Shown here piece after piece: positions 16,483 through 24,748 of a stretch of 36,420 nt of DNA (positions are counted from its first letter, which is position 1; each line of letters starts with the position of its first letter). Below the pieces are notes generated by a model, which saw only the letters and a program-made list of their open reading frames with translations, was not told the DNA's origin and ran no database searches. A program made the position numbers and the translations under genes. Source of the stretch: an uncultured Bacteroidia bacterium (lineage in GTDB: Bacteria; Bacteroidota; Bacteroidia; Bacteroidales; UBA932); NCBI GenBank assembly GCA_902791945.1, contig CADAXR010000022.1, positions 1 to 36,420 on the forward strand. The letters are read 5' to 3'.

Positions 16483-19400
16483 TTAGAAGTTAAAGCTCGC
16501 GCCGAAAAGAAAACTGCGAAGGGTTGGCTGGTAGCCAAAGTCCACGCCGTAATTGGCCGCGGCAGGGCCGGAGGCCATCGAGACTTCCGGATCGTAGCCA
16601 TCATACTTCGTAAAGGTAAACGCATTGTCCACCGATGCAAAGACCCGGATGCCGCGCATTTTGATTCGGTCCATCCACTTTCTTGGAAGCTGGTAAGACA
16701 GAGTAATCGTCTTGATCTTGAAGTAGGAGGCATCCTCAAGAAAGCGGTCGGAAGTCAGAATGTTATAATCCACGTCCCAGCCGGTATGCATACCCGAGAC
16801 GGTCGGACGCGGCAGTACGTTTGATGTGCCGGGACCTTTCCAGTAATGCAGCGCGGCATATTCGCTTACGTTAAAAAACTGCGTATAAGACTTGGCATCG
16901 TCCCCAACTACGCTGCCGGAAGACTGGCCGAGATGCTCGGTGCCTTCCTGACCGGCTCCTTTCCAGGCCGCGAATATCTTCCCACCGATACTGTATTGGC
17001 AGAAGATATTGAGCTCGAGGCCTCTCCAGCTGAAGGAAGAGGTGAGACCGCCAAAAAAATCAGGAGTCGCCTTGCCGGTAATCATCCGATCATTATCATA
17101 GTCGATATCTCCGTCGCCATTGATGTCGCAGTATTTCATGTCTCCTGCCCGTACGCCCTTTGCATACAGTTTCTCAGGAACCTCGCTGTCGTACTGGTAG
17201 ATTCCATCGGCCTTGAGGGTGTACCAGGTAGATATCGGTTCTCCGGTTATTATGGCGTGCTTGTTGCCGCCATACAGGGTGGCTGAATTCACATAGATGA
17301 TGGGCTGGTCCTGCAGCAGGCTTTCAAGCCTGTTCTTCGACCAGGAGAAATTAGCGTTCAGGTCCCAGCGGAAATCTCCGGCCCGGACTACCGTCCCGCC
17401 AAGATTGACTTCTATGCCGAAGTTGGACATTACACCGATATTCGACGAGAGGGATGTGTAACCGGAAGTCGCGATGACCGGCCGGTTATACAGCAGGTCA
17501 TCTGTGCGGGAATAATATGCGTCCACCTGGAAGTTCAAGCGATCCTCAAGCCAGAAGGAATCGATGCCGACGTTATATTTAGTACTTTTTTCCCACTTCA
17601 GGTTTTGGGCAGGAGTGGCGAATGCCAGGCCGGAGACTCCGTTATAGGCAGACCCGGCATTGACGAGGTTCATGGCCGCCCAGTTCCCGATACCGGCCAT
17701 CGAGCCGGTCTGACCGGCAGAGAGGCGGAGCTTGAGCTCCGTCAAAACTTTCGTTTTTGGGAAGAATTTCTCATTGGTAATGATCCAGGCAAACGAGCCG
17801 GCCGGGAAAAAACCGAATCGATTTGATTTGGGGAACCTGGAAGAACCGTCGACACGGAATGAGAGATTCAGGATATAGCGGTTATCCCAGTTGAAAGCCG
17901 CACGTGAGAAATAAGATTCCAAGGCATAGGCATTGTAGCCGATGTTACCTGCGTAGATATCGGTGCCGGAAGTGATCAGATTGAAGGATGATGACGGGTA
18001 TGCAGCATTGGCATAGTTATCTGAAGCCGCACCGAAAGTGTTGTACTGGTATTTTTCAAAGGAATGACCAGCCATGATGTTGTAGGTCAGTCGGCCCACT
18101 TCCTGATTCCAGCTCAGGACGTTATCGAAAACCCAGCGGAGCGAGTTGTTCTTCTGCTCCGTCAGGGCGTGCCAACCATCCTTGTATCCGCGCTCGGTGT
18201 TGCGTTCAGTCAGTTTCTTGATGGAATGGTCATAGATGGTATAGGCACTGATAGACGGCGTGTACTTCAATCCCTTGACCGGAGTGATATCGAAAGAAAG
18301 CGTGCCGGAGAGTTGGTATTTATTATTATAATAGTCCTCTTCTTCGATGCACATCACAGGATTGTGGCGGACCAGTCCGTCAGTGGACATAGTACGATAA
18401 TCTCCTCCAAAGGCGTTGGCCCGGATTTCCCTCCCATATTCGTCCAGGCTACGTATGCAGTATGGCGTATACCACGGTTGTTCCTCGCGGGCTGCACGGA
18501 GCACTTTCAGGGACCCGTCCGTTTCCTCGGTCATATCGTAGCGGGCATACGCCCCGGCCAGGTTGATGTTCATGGAAATCCAGGATGCAATCGTGTGCCC
18601 AAGACGGGCACGAACCGTGTATTTGTTGAAAGCAGTCTTGTTAAGATAGCCCTGCTGGCCGTCATAGCCCGTAGAAACGTAGAAGGTTGTCTTATCGTTG
18701 CCGCCTGAGAGCGCCACTGAAACGGAGCCCCGAAGAGCCCATCGGCGCGAAATCGCTCCGACCCAGTCAAAATCAGCAGCCTCGGAGGGAATGTAGAGTT
18801 CCTTGAGGCTTCCTGAGCCCTTCTCGGCCACATAGACGTTCCAGTTGTCCACGGCAGCCTGCATCACGTCGATATACTGAGCCGTGTTGGCCATCTTAAT
18901 GTCGTGAGCGACCTGAGCTGCACCGAAATGTGCATCCACATCGACCCGTGTCTTGCCGGATTTGCCGGACTTGGTGGTGATAAGGATGACACCGGCATTC
19001 GCACGGCTTCCGTAAATAGCCGTTGCAGAGGCATCCTTTAAAACTTCCATCCGGTCAATGTCATTGGTATTGATATTGGGATAACTTTCTGCCGGAATTC
19101 CGTCAACCACATAAAGAGGCGAAGATGAACCGCTGATGGAACTGACGCCGCGGACGATAATATTCGGGGTTTCACCTGGGATACCTGATGGAGAGGTGAC
19201 GCTGACGCCTGTGACACGGCCCTGGAGAGACTTGACCGGATCTACTTCTGCACCCCGGTCGATCTCGTCCATCTTGATGGTAGAGATCGAGGAAGAAACT
19301 AAACGCTTGGATGCGGTACCGTAGCCCACGACCACCACTTCTTCCAGCAACTGGACATCTTCCCGCAACGTTATAGTAATATACTCCCTTCCTTGAACAG

Positions 19401-19935
19401 GCTCCGACGCCGTCACGAAACCTATGCAGGAGAATGAAAGTGTCCCGTCCTTGGAGACCTCGACGGAAAAGTTGCCATCAATATCTGAAATCGACGCCTT
19501 CTGTGCAGTCTTGTCAGGGATAACAGCACAACCGACAACCGGTTCGCCTGAGGCATCCGTCACTTTCCCCTTTACTACGTGTCTGGGATTCTTAGAAGCG
19601 AAAGGAGCAGTCTCACGCGAAGGGTCTTGTGCCGGTTTGACAGCCCGGGATACCTGGATCTTTTTGCCATTCACACTGCATACTACATCCTGCCCTGCAA
19701 AAATCTGTGAGAGGACATCAAGGATATCGGCGTCAGAGCCCGAGACGGACACGATCCTGGAAAAATCCACTTGCTCCGAACGAATGACCACAGAGTACCC
19801 GAAGCGGTTCTGTAGCTCGTCTACGGCGCTGCGGACCGTCACATCCCGAAGCTGGATGGCTTGCTGGGCGAAGGCGGCAAGAGAAACGGACATTGCCGCT
19901 ACCAAAGCCATGATTGACTTCCCTTTGACAAACAT
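16483..19935 (-). CDS. SusC/RagA-family TonB-dependent transporter with STN signalling domain
   Basis: This 1150-residue protein has a signal peptide (to about FAQQA). An STN domain follows at about residues 25-110 (IQLRDVTVRSAVDELQ, VVCSVNGKKIQV). Next comes a carboxypeptidase-regulatory-like domain at about 117-205 (VVKGKVTDASGEPVVGC, DIDGNFSVEV) with the TonB-box-like EEVVVVGYGT. The plug follows (YVVDGIP, VLKDASATAIYGSRAN, GVILITTKSGK), then a large beta-barrel ending in FGASFNF. It imports substrate across the outer membrane together with SusD. The STN domain is the part that contacts FecR-type anti-sigma factors, so this transporter probably also reports substrate binding. It starts 9 bases after fecR. 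Confidence 0.95.
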   Translation of the reverse strand: MFVKGKSIMALVAAMSVSLAAFAQQAIQLRDVTVRSAVDELQNRFGYSVVIRSEQVDFSRIVSVSGSDADILDVLSQIFAGQDVVCSVNGKKIQVSRAVKPAQDPSRETAPFASKNPRHVVKGKVTDASGEPVVGCAVIPDKTAQKASISDIDGNFSVEVSKDGTLSFSCIGFVTASEPVQGREYITITLREDVQLLEEVVVVGYGTASKRLVSSSISTIKMDEIDRGAEVDPVKSLQGRVTGVSVTSPSGIPGETPNIIVRGVSSISGSSSPLYVVDGIPAESYPNINTNDIDRMEVLKDASATAIYGSRANAGVILITTKSGKSGKTRVDVDAHFGAAQVAHDIKMANTAQYIDVMQAAVDNWNVYVAEKGSGSLKELYIPSEAADFDWVGAISRRWALRGSVSVALSGGNDKTTFYVSTGYDGQQGYLNKTAFNKYTVRARLGHTIASWISMNINLAGAYARYDMTEETDGSLKVLRAAREEQPWYTPYCIRSLDEYGREIRANAFGGDYRTMSTDGLVRHNPVMCIEEEDYYNNKYQLSGTLSFDITPVKGLKYTPSISAYTIYDHSIKKLTERNTERGYKDGWHALTEQKNNSLRWVFDNVLSWNQEVGRLTYNIMAGHSFEKYQYNTFGAASDNYANAAYPSSSFNLITSGTDIYAGNIGYNAYALESYFSRAAFNWDNRYILNLSFRVDGSSRFPKSNRFGFFPAGSFAWIITNEKFFPKTKVLTELKLRLSAGQTGSMAGIGNWAAMNLVNAGSAYNGVSGLAFATPAQNLKWEKSTKYNVGIDSFWLEDRLNFQVDAYYSRTDDLLYNRPVIATSGYTSLSSNIGVMSNFGIEVNLGGTVVRAGDFRWDLNANFSWSKNRLESLLQDQPIIYVNSATLYGGNKHAIITGEPISTWYTLKADGIYQYDSEVPEKLYAKGVRAGDMKYCDINGDGDIDYDNDRMITGKATPDFFGGLTSSFSWRGLELNIFCQYSIGGKIFAAWKGAGQEGTEHLGQSSGSVVGDDAKSYTQFFNVSEYAALHYWKGPGTSNVLPRPTVSGMHTGWDVDYNILTSDRFLEDASYFKIKTITLSYQLPRKWMDRIKMRGIRVFASVDNAFTFTKYDGYDPEVSMASGPAAANYGVDFGYQPTLRSFLFGASFNF

Positions 19936-19944
19936 ACTTGAACA

Positions 19945-20868
19945 CTATTTGAGGGAAAGGTAGATTATATCCCCTTTCCGCCGGATTTGCATGTAATTCT
20001 GAGTATTGAGTGAATTTAATATTGAGAGCAGATCCTCTCCGTTGATGAAAGAAGCATAGAAGCGTTCTTCCTTGATGGCCTCATCTTCAATGACGATCTG
20101 TGTGCCGAAGCGACGTTCCAGCGCGCGGACGATATCTTCCATCCGTCGGTTGGTAAACTGGATGCCATCGCGACGAACATTTTGAAGATAGGAATCCGCA
20201 GAGAAATGCTGGCGTTCAACCGACCCGGAGGAACGGTCATAGCGGACCATATCTCCCGTTTTCATCTGGATCACATGGTCGGAGACTGGTGAATCAATCT
20301 GGATCTCGACCCGTCCGTCCACCAAGGCCACTTCGCATTCGCTGTCAGAGAGATAGGATGAAAAATTGAATTCAGTACCAAGCACGGTAACGGTTACATC
20401 TTCAGAACAGATCTCAAACGGCATTTTCTCGTTATGCGTAATGTCCGCATAGGCCTCTCCCTGCAGGAAGACCTTGCGGACATTCCCTTCAAAGGAGGAG
20501 GGATAGACTAAACGGCTCTGTGGAGCGAGGCGTAAGCTCGATCCGTCAGAGAGAGAGACAGTCCGAGTCTGCCCGGAGAGCGTATAGACTTCTTTCCATT
20601 CCACCGGCTCTTTTCCATGGCTCAATAGAACCAAGGAAACAATGCCGACAAACAAAAGCACTGCCGTCACCGTGTGTTCTACGATGCGGAGGGTACGCCT
20701 ACGGTCGGATTTCCTCCGTTCTGCGTTGACCGTGATCAGGAAACGGTCATATCCTTCTGAAGAAAGAGCATAATCATCGCTGCTGAAATCCTCAAGAAGC
20801 TTTTTCATCGAGGCATCCGCACCGTCGCCGGAACAATTTTCAAGAAACCACTTCTGTACTTCGTCCAT
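19945..20868 (-). CDS. FecR-family anti-sigma factor
   Basis: This 307-residue inner-membrane protein has a cytoplasmic N-terminal segment (1-65) expected to hold the sigma factor and one membrane helix at about 66-83. Its periplasmic FecR domain lies at about 90-200 (SLSDGSSLRLAPQSRLVYPSSF, FLQGEAYADI, VLGTEFNFSSY). The C-terminal DUF4974/STN-like domain follows at about 225-305 (FTNRRMEDIVRALERRFG). The start at 20868 (MDEVQKW) is preferred over one 30 bases upstream, which would lie in an inverted repeat. FecR relays a signal from the STN domain of the transporter to its ECF sigma factor. No sigma gene precedes it; the only nearby candidate lies at 7208-7735, at the other end of the cluster. 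Confidence 0.92.
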   Translation of the reverse strand: MDEVQKWFLENCSGDGADASMKKLLEDFSSDDYALSSEGYDRFLITVNAERRKSDRRRTLRIVEHTVTAVLLFVGIVSLVLLSHGKEPVEWKEVYTLSGQTRTVSLSDGSSLRLAPQSRLVYPSSFEGNVRKVFLQGEAYADITHNEKMPFEICSEDVTVTVLGTEFNFSSYLSDSECEVALVDGRVEIQIDSPVSDHVIQMKTGDMVRYDRSSGSVERQHFSADSYLQNVRRDGIQFTNRRMEDIVRALERRFGTQIVIEDEAIKEERFYASFINGEDLLSILNSLNTQNYMQIRRKGDIIYLSLK

Positions 20869-20877
20869 GTTAAAAAA

Positions 20878-20902
20878 TGTCGTGTCAATGAAGAACACGA
20901 CA
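20878..20902. promoter_or_regulatory. Inverted repeat just upstream of fecR
   Basis: TGTCGTGT (20878-20885) and ACACGACA (20895-20902) form a perfect 8-bp inverted repeat with a 9-base loop, ending 9 bases before the fecR start. It could be an operator or a leader hairpin. No TAnnTTTG box is seen near it on the minus strand, which would fit an ECF-type promoter. Confidence 0.45.
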
Positions 20903-21253
20903 ATTTCAACTTTTCCCCCAACGGAGTACTGAATAAAATGGCTGGTGGAAGTATTTGGGTGTGGTTATCTGTTCAGGGTTAAGCGGTTTCCGTTTCTACT
21001 TCAAAGGGGATTCTCTCCTCCCGCCGGAAAAACCGCCCAAAATCCGTCCGTGATCCCCATCAACACACCCCACGGACGGAAAAAAGGCCGATTTCCCGTC
21101 CGCGTACGAAATTGGAGGCGCGAAGCGCCGATGGCGGCATCAGCCGCCGTGCCGGAGTTGAGGAACGACAGTGACGACCGGAGGCACCCGGGTTCTGCGA
21201 AGCAGGTTCCGGCATTCCCCCTGACAGGGGGACAAAGGGGGTTGAACTGGGGA
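20903..21253. repeat. Non-coding stretch rich in small inverted repeats
   Basis: I see no credible gene in these 351 bases. They hold a series of compact inverted repeats. TCCGTCCGTG (21043-21052) pairs with 21071-21080. GGCGC-GAA-GCGCC lies at 21117-21129, GGCGGC-ATCA-GCCGCC at 21133-21148, CTGC-GAA-GCAG near 21194-21204 and CCCCCTG-A-CAGGGGG at 21217-21231. Such chains of G/C hairpins are typical of dispersed intergenic repeats (inference; copies elsewhere in the genome cannot be checked here). The fecR promoter must lie in or next to its left end. Confidence 0.5.
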
Positions 21254-21289
21254 CACAAAAAGCCACCGAAACCTCGGTGGCTTTTTGTG
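21254..21289. terminator. Intrinsic terminator overlapping the tRNA 3' end
   Basis: Arms of 16 bp (21254-21269 and 21274-21289) pair perfectly around the 4-base loop AACC. Each arm carries a run of five A or T, so it works in either direction. On the minus strand it terminates the tRNA transcript. The arm reaches into the last two bases of the tRNA (positions 72 and 73), so the mature 3' end must be released from the hairpin. Confidence 0.85.
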
Positions 21290-21361
21290 GTCCCTGCAGG
21301 GCATGATCCTGCGACCCCCTGATTATGAGTCAGATGCTCTAACCAACTGAGCTAAGGGACC
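21288..21361 (-). tRNA. tRNA with CAT anticodon (elongator Met, or Ile2)
   Basis: The 74-base gene folds as a full cloverleaf. The acceptor stem is GGTCCCT/AGGGACC with discriminator A. The D arm is GCTC-AGTTGGTTA-GAGC. The anticodon stem TCTGA/TCAGG has loop CTCATAA, the variable loop is GGGTC, and the T arm is GCAGG-ATCATGC-CCTGC. The anticodon is CAT. The absence of three G-C pairs next to the loop rules out initiator tRNA; elongator Met and lysidine-modified Ile2 cannot be separated safely. CCA is not encoded. The T loop reads A54 and T58 where T54 and A58 are the rule. Confidence 0.9.
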
Positions 21362-21398
21362 CTTCATTTGCGGCTCACTGCTTCCCGCAATGACACCG

Positions 21399-21406
21399 CA
21401 AATATA
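21399..21406 (-). promoter_or_regulatory. -7 promoter box for the tRNA
   Basis: TATATTTG on the minus strand matches TAnnTTTG and lies 37 bases before the tRNA, so transcription would start near 21392. An AT-rich 7-bp hairpin (21407-21425) sits just before it and overlaps the rpsJ stop; it may weakly end the str operon. Confidence 0.55.
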
Positions 21407-21424
21407 AGAATAATTTACTTATTC

Positions 21425-21730
21425 TCAGACTTTGATTTCGACCTCGACACCGGCGGGGAGTTCGAGCTTCATCAGAGCGTCGACGGTCTTCGCGTTGGAG
21501 TCGTCGATGTCAAGAAGACGGACATAGGAGTCGAGCTCAAACTGCTCGCGGGACTTCTTGTTGACGAAGGTCGAGCGGTTGACGGTGAAAATCTTCTTGG
21601 AGGTGGGAAGAGGAATGGGACCATTGACCTTTGCACCCGTAGATTTTACCGTGTCAACGATACGCGCGGAGGACTTGTCCACAAGAGCGTGATCGAAAGA
21701 CTTGAGTTTGATTCTGATTTTCTGGCTCAT
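21425..21730 (-). CDS. rpsJ: 30S ribosomal protein S10
   Basis: This 101-residue protein is of normal length and carries the S10 signatures [21 protein letters not shown] and [19 protein letters not shown]10 sits in the 30S head and, as NusE, also joins NusB in antitermination. It follows fusA in the str operon. In most Bacteroidota rplC and the rest of the S10 ribosomal cluster follow directly; here the next element is a tRNA with its own promoter, so rpsJ is separated from that cluster. Confidence 0.97.
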   Translation of the reverse strand: MSQKIRIKLKSFDHALVDKSSARIVDTVKSTGAKVNGPIPLPTSKKIFTVNRSTFVNKKSREQFELDSYVRLLDIDDSNAKTVDALMKLELPAGVEVEIKV

Positions 21731-21763
21731 ATTGGTAATTCTTTTTACTTTTTCTCAATAACG

Positions 21764-23881
21764 TTACTCGTCGTCGGAGTAGTGGCGGTAGCCGCTCTTC
21801 TCGACGATGTCCTTGGCAAGATTTGAAGGGACTTCGGCATAGTGGTCGAAGGTCATCGTGCTTGTCGCGCGGCCGGAGGAGAGCGTCCTGAGGACGGTCA
21901 CATATCCGAACTGCTCGGCGAGCGGGACGAAGGCCTTGACTATGCGGGCTCCGTTGGAGGCGGAGTCCATTGCGACGATCTGGCCGCGACGGCGGTTGAG
22001 GTCGCCTACGATGTCGCCCATATAATCCTCGGGAGTGACCACTTCGAGGGACATGATCGGCTCCAGGAGAACGGGGTGTGCCTTGGGGCAGCCATGGCGG
22101 AACGCCATCCTGGCCGCGAGCTCGAAGGAAAGCTGGTCGGAATCCACCGGGTGGTAGCTTCCGTCGAGCAGCCTGACCTTGAGCGAGGGCACCTCATAGC
22201 CGGCAAGTACGCCGTTGGCCATTGCGGCCACGAATCCTTTCTCCACTGAGGGGATGAATTCCTTGGGTACGTTGCCGCCCTTGACCTCGTTCTCAAACTG
22301 GAGGCCGACGTGTCCTTCATCAGCGGGAGAAATCTCCACGATGATGTCCGCGAATTTACCGCGGCCGCCGGTCTGCTTCTTGAAGACCTCGCGCAGCTGG
22401 ACGCTGCCGGTGATGGTCTCCTTGTAGTTGACCTGCGGGGCTCCCTGGTTGATGTCCACTCCGAACTCGCGGCGGAGCCGGTCGACGATGATGTCGAGGT
22501 GGAGCTCGCCCATGCCGCTGATGACGGTCTGGCCGGTCTCGTTGTCGGACCTGACCGTGAAGGTCGGGTCTTCCTCGGAGAGCTTGCCGAGAGCAATCGA
22601 GAGTTTGTCAAGATCCTGCTGGGTCTTGGGCTCGACCGCAATGCCGATCACAGGGTCGGGGAACTCCATCGACTCGAGAACGATAGGATGGGACTCGTCG
22701 CAGACGGTGTCGCCTGTGCGGAGGTCCTTGAAACCGACGGCCGCGCAGATGTCGCCAGCCTCCACGAATTCGATGGGATTCTGGTGGTTGGAGTGCATCT
22801 GGTAGAGCCTGGAGATCCTTTCGTTTCTGCCGGTGCGGGTGTTGTGGACATAGGAGCCGGAGTCAATCCTTCCGGAATAGACTCTCAGGAATGCGAGGCG
22901 CCCGACGAACGGGTCCGTCGCAATCTTGAACACGAGAGCGCTGAAAGGCTCTTTCGTGTCGGGGCGACGCTCGATCTCGGCGCCGGTCTTCGGGTGGACA
23001 CCCTTGACCGCACCCTTGTCGAGCGGGGAAGGAAGATAGCGCATCACGCAGTCGAGGAGGAACTGGACACCCTTGTTCTTGAAGGAGGAACCGCAGCAGG
23101 CCGGGACGATCTGCATAGAGATCGTGCCCTGGCGCAGGGCTGCGACTATCTCCTCTTCGGTGAGGGTCTCCGGGTCGTCGAAATACTTGTCCATCAGGGA
23201 CTCGTCGCACTCCACCGCGGCCTCCAGAAGCACCGAGCGGGCGCTTTCGGCCTCCGCGAGAAGTTCTGCGGGGATGTCCTTGACGACGAAGTTGACGAGC
23301 TCCTCGGACGAGTTGTAGTAGATGGCCTTCATCGACAAGAGGTCGATGATTCCTTCAAACTTGTCTTCGGCTCCGATAGGGAGGCAGACGGGCACTGCGT
23401 TGGCGCCGAGCTTGTTCTTGATATCCTCGACACATGCGAGGAAATCAGCGCCGACGCGGTCCATCTTGTTGACATAGGCGATCTTGGGCACGCCATACTT
23501 GTCCGCCTGACGCCAGACGGTCTCCGACTGCGGCTGAACGCGGCCGACAGCGCAGAATGTCGCTATCGTGCCGTCCAGCACGCGCAGGGAACGCTCGACT
23601 TCGACGGTGAAATCCACGTGTCCGGGAGTGTCGATCAGGTTGATCTGATACTTGTTCCCGGCGTACGGCCAGAATGCGGTGGTCGCGGCGGAGGTGATGG
23701 TGATACCCCTCTCCTGCTCCTGGACCATCCAGTCCATCGTGGCCGCGCCTTCGTGGACCTCCCCGATCTTGTGAGTCTTTCCCGTGTAGTAGAGGATACG
23801 CTCTGACGTGGTGGTCTTACCGGCATCGATGTGGGCCATGATGCCGATGTTGCGCGTGTATTTGAGATCCCTTTCTGCCAT
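21764..23881 (-). CDS. fusA: Translation elongation factor G
   Basis: This 705-residue GTPase is full length. Motifs: P loop AHIDAGKT (16-23), switch I RGITIT (59-64), DTPGHVDF, and NKMD for guanine recognition. Domain IV/V marks include [10 protein letters not shown] and GRGKFAD, and the C-terminal region has [20 protein letters not shown] drives translocation of tRNA and mRNA on the ribosome and helps recycle ribosomes. It starts 13 bases after rpsG and ends 33 bases before rpsJ. Codon usage is strongly biased, as expected for a highly expressed gene. Confidence 0.98.
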   Translation of the reverse strand: MAERDLKYTRNIGIMAHIDAGKTTTSERILYYTGKTHKIGEVHEGAATMDWMVQEQERGITITSAATTAFWPYAGNKYQINLIDTPGHVDFTVEVERSLRVLDGTIATFCAVGRVQPQSETVWRQADKYGVPKIAYVNKMDRVGADFLACVEDIKNKLGANAVPVCLPIGAEDKFEGIIDLLSMKAIYYNSSEELVNFVVKDIPAELLAEAESARSVLLEAAVECDESLMDKYFDDPETLTEEEIVAALRQGTISMQIVPACCGSSFKNKGVQFLLDCVMRYLPSPLDKGAVKGVHPKTGAEIERRPDTKEPFSALVFKIATDPFVGRLAFLRVYSGRIDSGSYVHNTRTGRNERISRLYQMHSNHQNPIEFVEAGDICAAVGFKDLRTGDTVCDESHPIVLESMEFPDPVIGIAVEPKTQQDLDKLSIALGKLSEEDPTFTVRSDNETGQTVISGMGELHLDIIVDRLRREFGVDINQGAPQVNYKETITGSVQLREVFKKQTGGRGKFADIIVEISPADEGHVGLQFENEVKGGNVPKEFIPSVEKGFVAAMANGVLAGYEVPSLKVRLLDGSYHPVDSDQLSFELAARMAFRHGCPKAHPVLLEPIMSLEVVTPEDYMGDIVGDLNRRRGQIVAMDSASNGARIVKAFVPLAEQFGYVTVLRTLSSGRATSTMTFDHYAEVPSNLAKDIVEKSGYRHYSDDE

Positions 23882-23894
23882 TCAGAATGCCGTT

Positions 23895-24307
23895 TTAGAA
23901 GCGGAAGTGTGCAAATGCCTTGTTGGCTTCAGCCATTCTGTGCATGTCTTCCTTGCGCTTGAATGCGCCGCCTTCGTTGTTGTAGGCGGCCACAATCTCG
24001 GCGCAAAGCTTTTCGGCCATGGAGTGTCCTGATCTCTTGCGGGCGAAGGATATCATATTCTTCATCGAGACGGAAATCTTCCTTTCAGGACGTAACTCTG
24101 TCGGCACCTGGAAGTTGGCACCACCGATACGGCGTGACTTGACCTCGACCTGAGGGGTCACGTTCTCGAGTGCTTTCCTCCAAATATCGAGAGGAGCCTT
24201 GTCAGAATCTTTCATCTTCTCGCCTACCATGTCAATGGCATCGTAAAAACGTCGTGGAACTTGGGATCCGGAAGTAGAATCCTCTTTTTAGGCTTCGCTT
24301 TTCTCAT
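23895..24307 (-). pseudogene. rpsG: 30S ribosomal protein S7, broken by an out-of-frame internal deletion
   Basis: The gene begins at ATG 24307 with a normal S7 N-terminus ([19 protein letters not shown], residues 1-19). The frame then changes at about 24246-24251. The rest, starting [14 protein letters not shown] and running to the normal end AHFRF, is read in another frame. Compared with Bacteroidota S7 (about 158 residues), some 22 residues (about 20-41) are missing. The join leaves two surplus bases, so roughly 64 bases are lost and the first frame hits a TAG after 27 codons. All other str-operon genes are intact. S7 is essential because it nucleates the 30S head, so either this is an assembly or sequencing error or an intact copy exists elsewhere. 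An ATG at 24230 would yield only a 111-residue fragment. Confidence 0.85.
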
Positions 24308-24331
24308 TGGAAATAAAAATTAAGGTGATGA

Positions 24332-24715
24332 TTACTTCTTAGATTTCTTCGGCCTCTTGGCGCCATAGAGCGAACGGGACTGAGTCCTGCCGTCCACGCC
24401 TGCAGTATCCAAAGCTCCTCTAAGGATGTGATAGCGTACACCGGGAAGGTCCTTGACACGGCCTCCGCGAACGAGCACGATGGAGTGCTCCTGGAGGTTG
24501 TGGCCCTCGCCCGGGATGTAGGCGTTGACCTCCTTGGCGTTGGAAAGACGTACACGTGCAACCTTCCTCATTGCGGAGTTAGGTTTCTTCGGGGTCGTTG
24601 TGTAAACCCTGAGGCATACGCCACGCTTCTGGGGGCAAGCATCCAGTGCGCGCGACTTACTTTTGACGGTGATGGTCTCGCGCCCTTTCCGAACTAACTG
24701 TTGAATTGTGGGCAT
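24332..24715 (-). CDS. rpsL: 30S ribosomal protein S12
   Basis: This 127-residue protein is complete: [11 protein letters not shown] at the start, the decoding-centre loop [22 protein letters not shown] and the second loop [11 protein letters not shown]. The lysines whose change gives streptomycin resistance (Lys44 here, E. coli Lys43, and the one in RVKDLPG) are the sensitive type. S12 lies at the decoding centre and controls accuracy. It heads the str operon, 24 bases before rpsG, and has its own promoter and a leader inverted repeat upstream. Confidence 0.97.
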   Translation of the reverse strand: MPTIQQLVRKGRETITVKSKSRALDACPQKRGVCLRVYTTTPKKPNSAMRKVARVRLSNAKEVNAYIPGEGHNLQEHSIVLVRGGRVKDLPGVRYHILRGALDTAGVDGRTQSRSLYGAKRPKKSKK

Positions 24716-24748
24716 AAATAATTGTAAATCTATAATTTATGTTACTTT

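Noticed and set aside
7208..20868. Polysaccharide utilisation locus in the strict sense
   Set aside because: SusC and SusD are present, but no glycoside hydrolase, polysaccharide lyase or carbohydrate esterase is visible; the single enzyme is a phosphodiesterase.
20945..21322. Reading frames on both strands in the gap between fecR and the tRNA
   Set aside because: They run through the tRNA, the terminator and several palindromes and give low-complexity products; typical spurious frames of a repeat-rich gap.
22310..23806. A long open frame antisense to fusA
   Set aside because: EF-G on the other strand is unmistakable and full length; the antisense frame is a codon-bias shadow.
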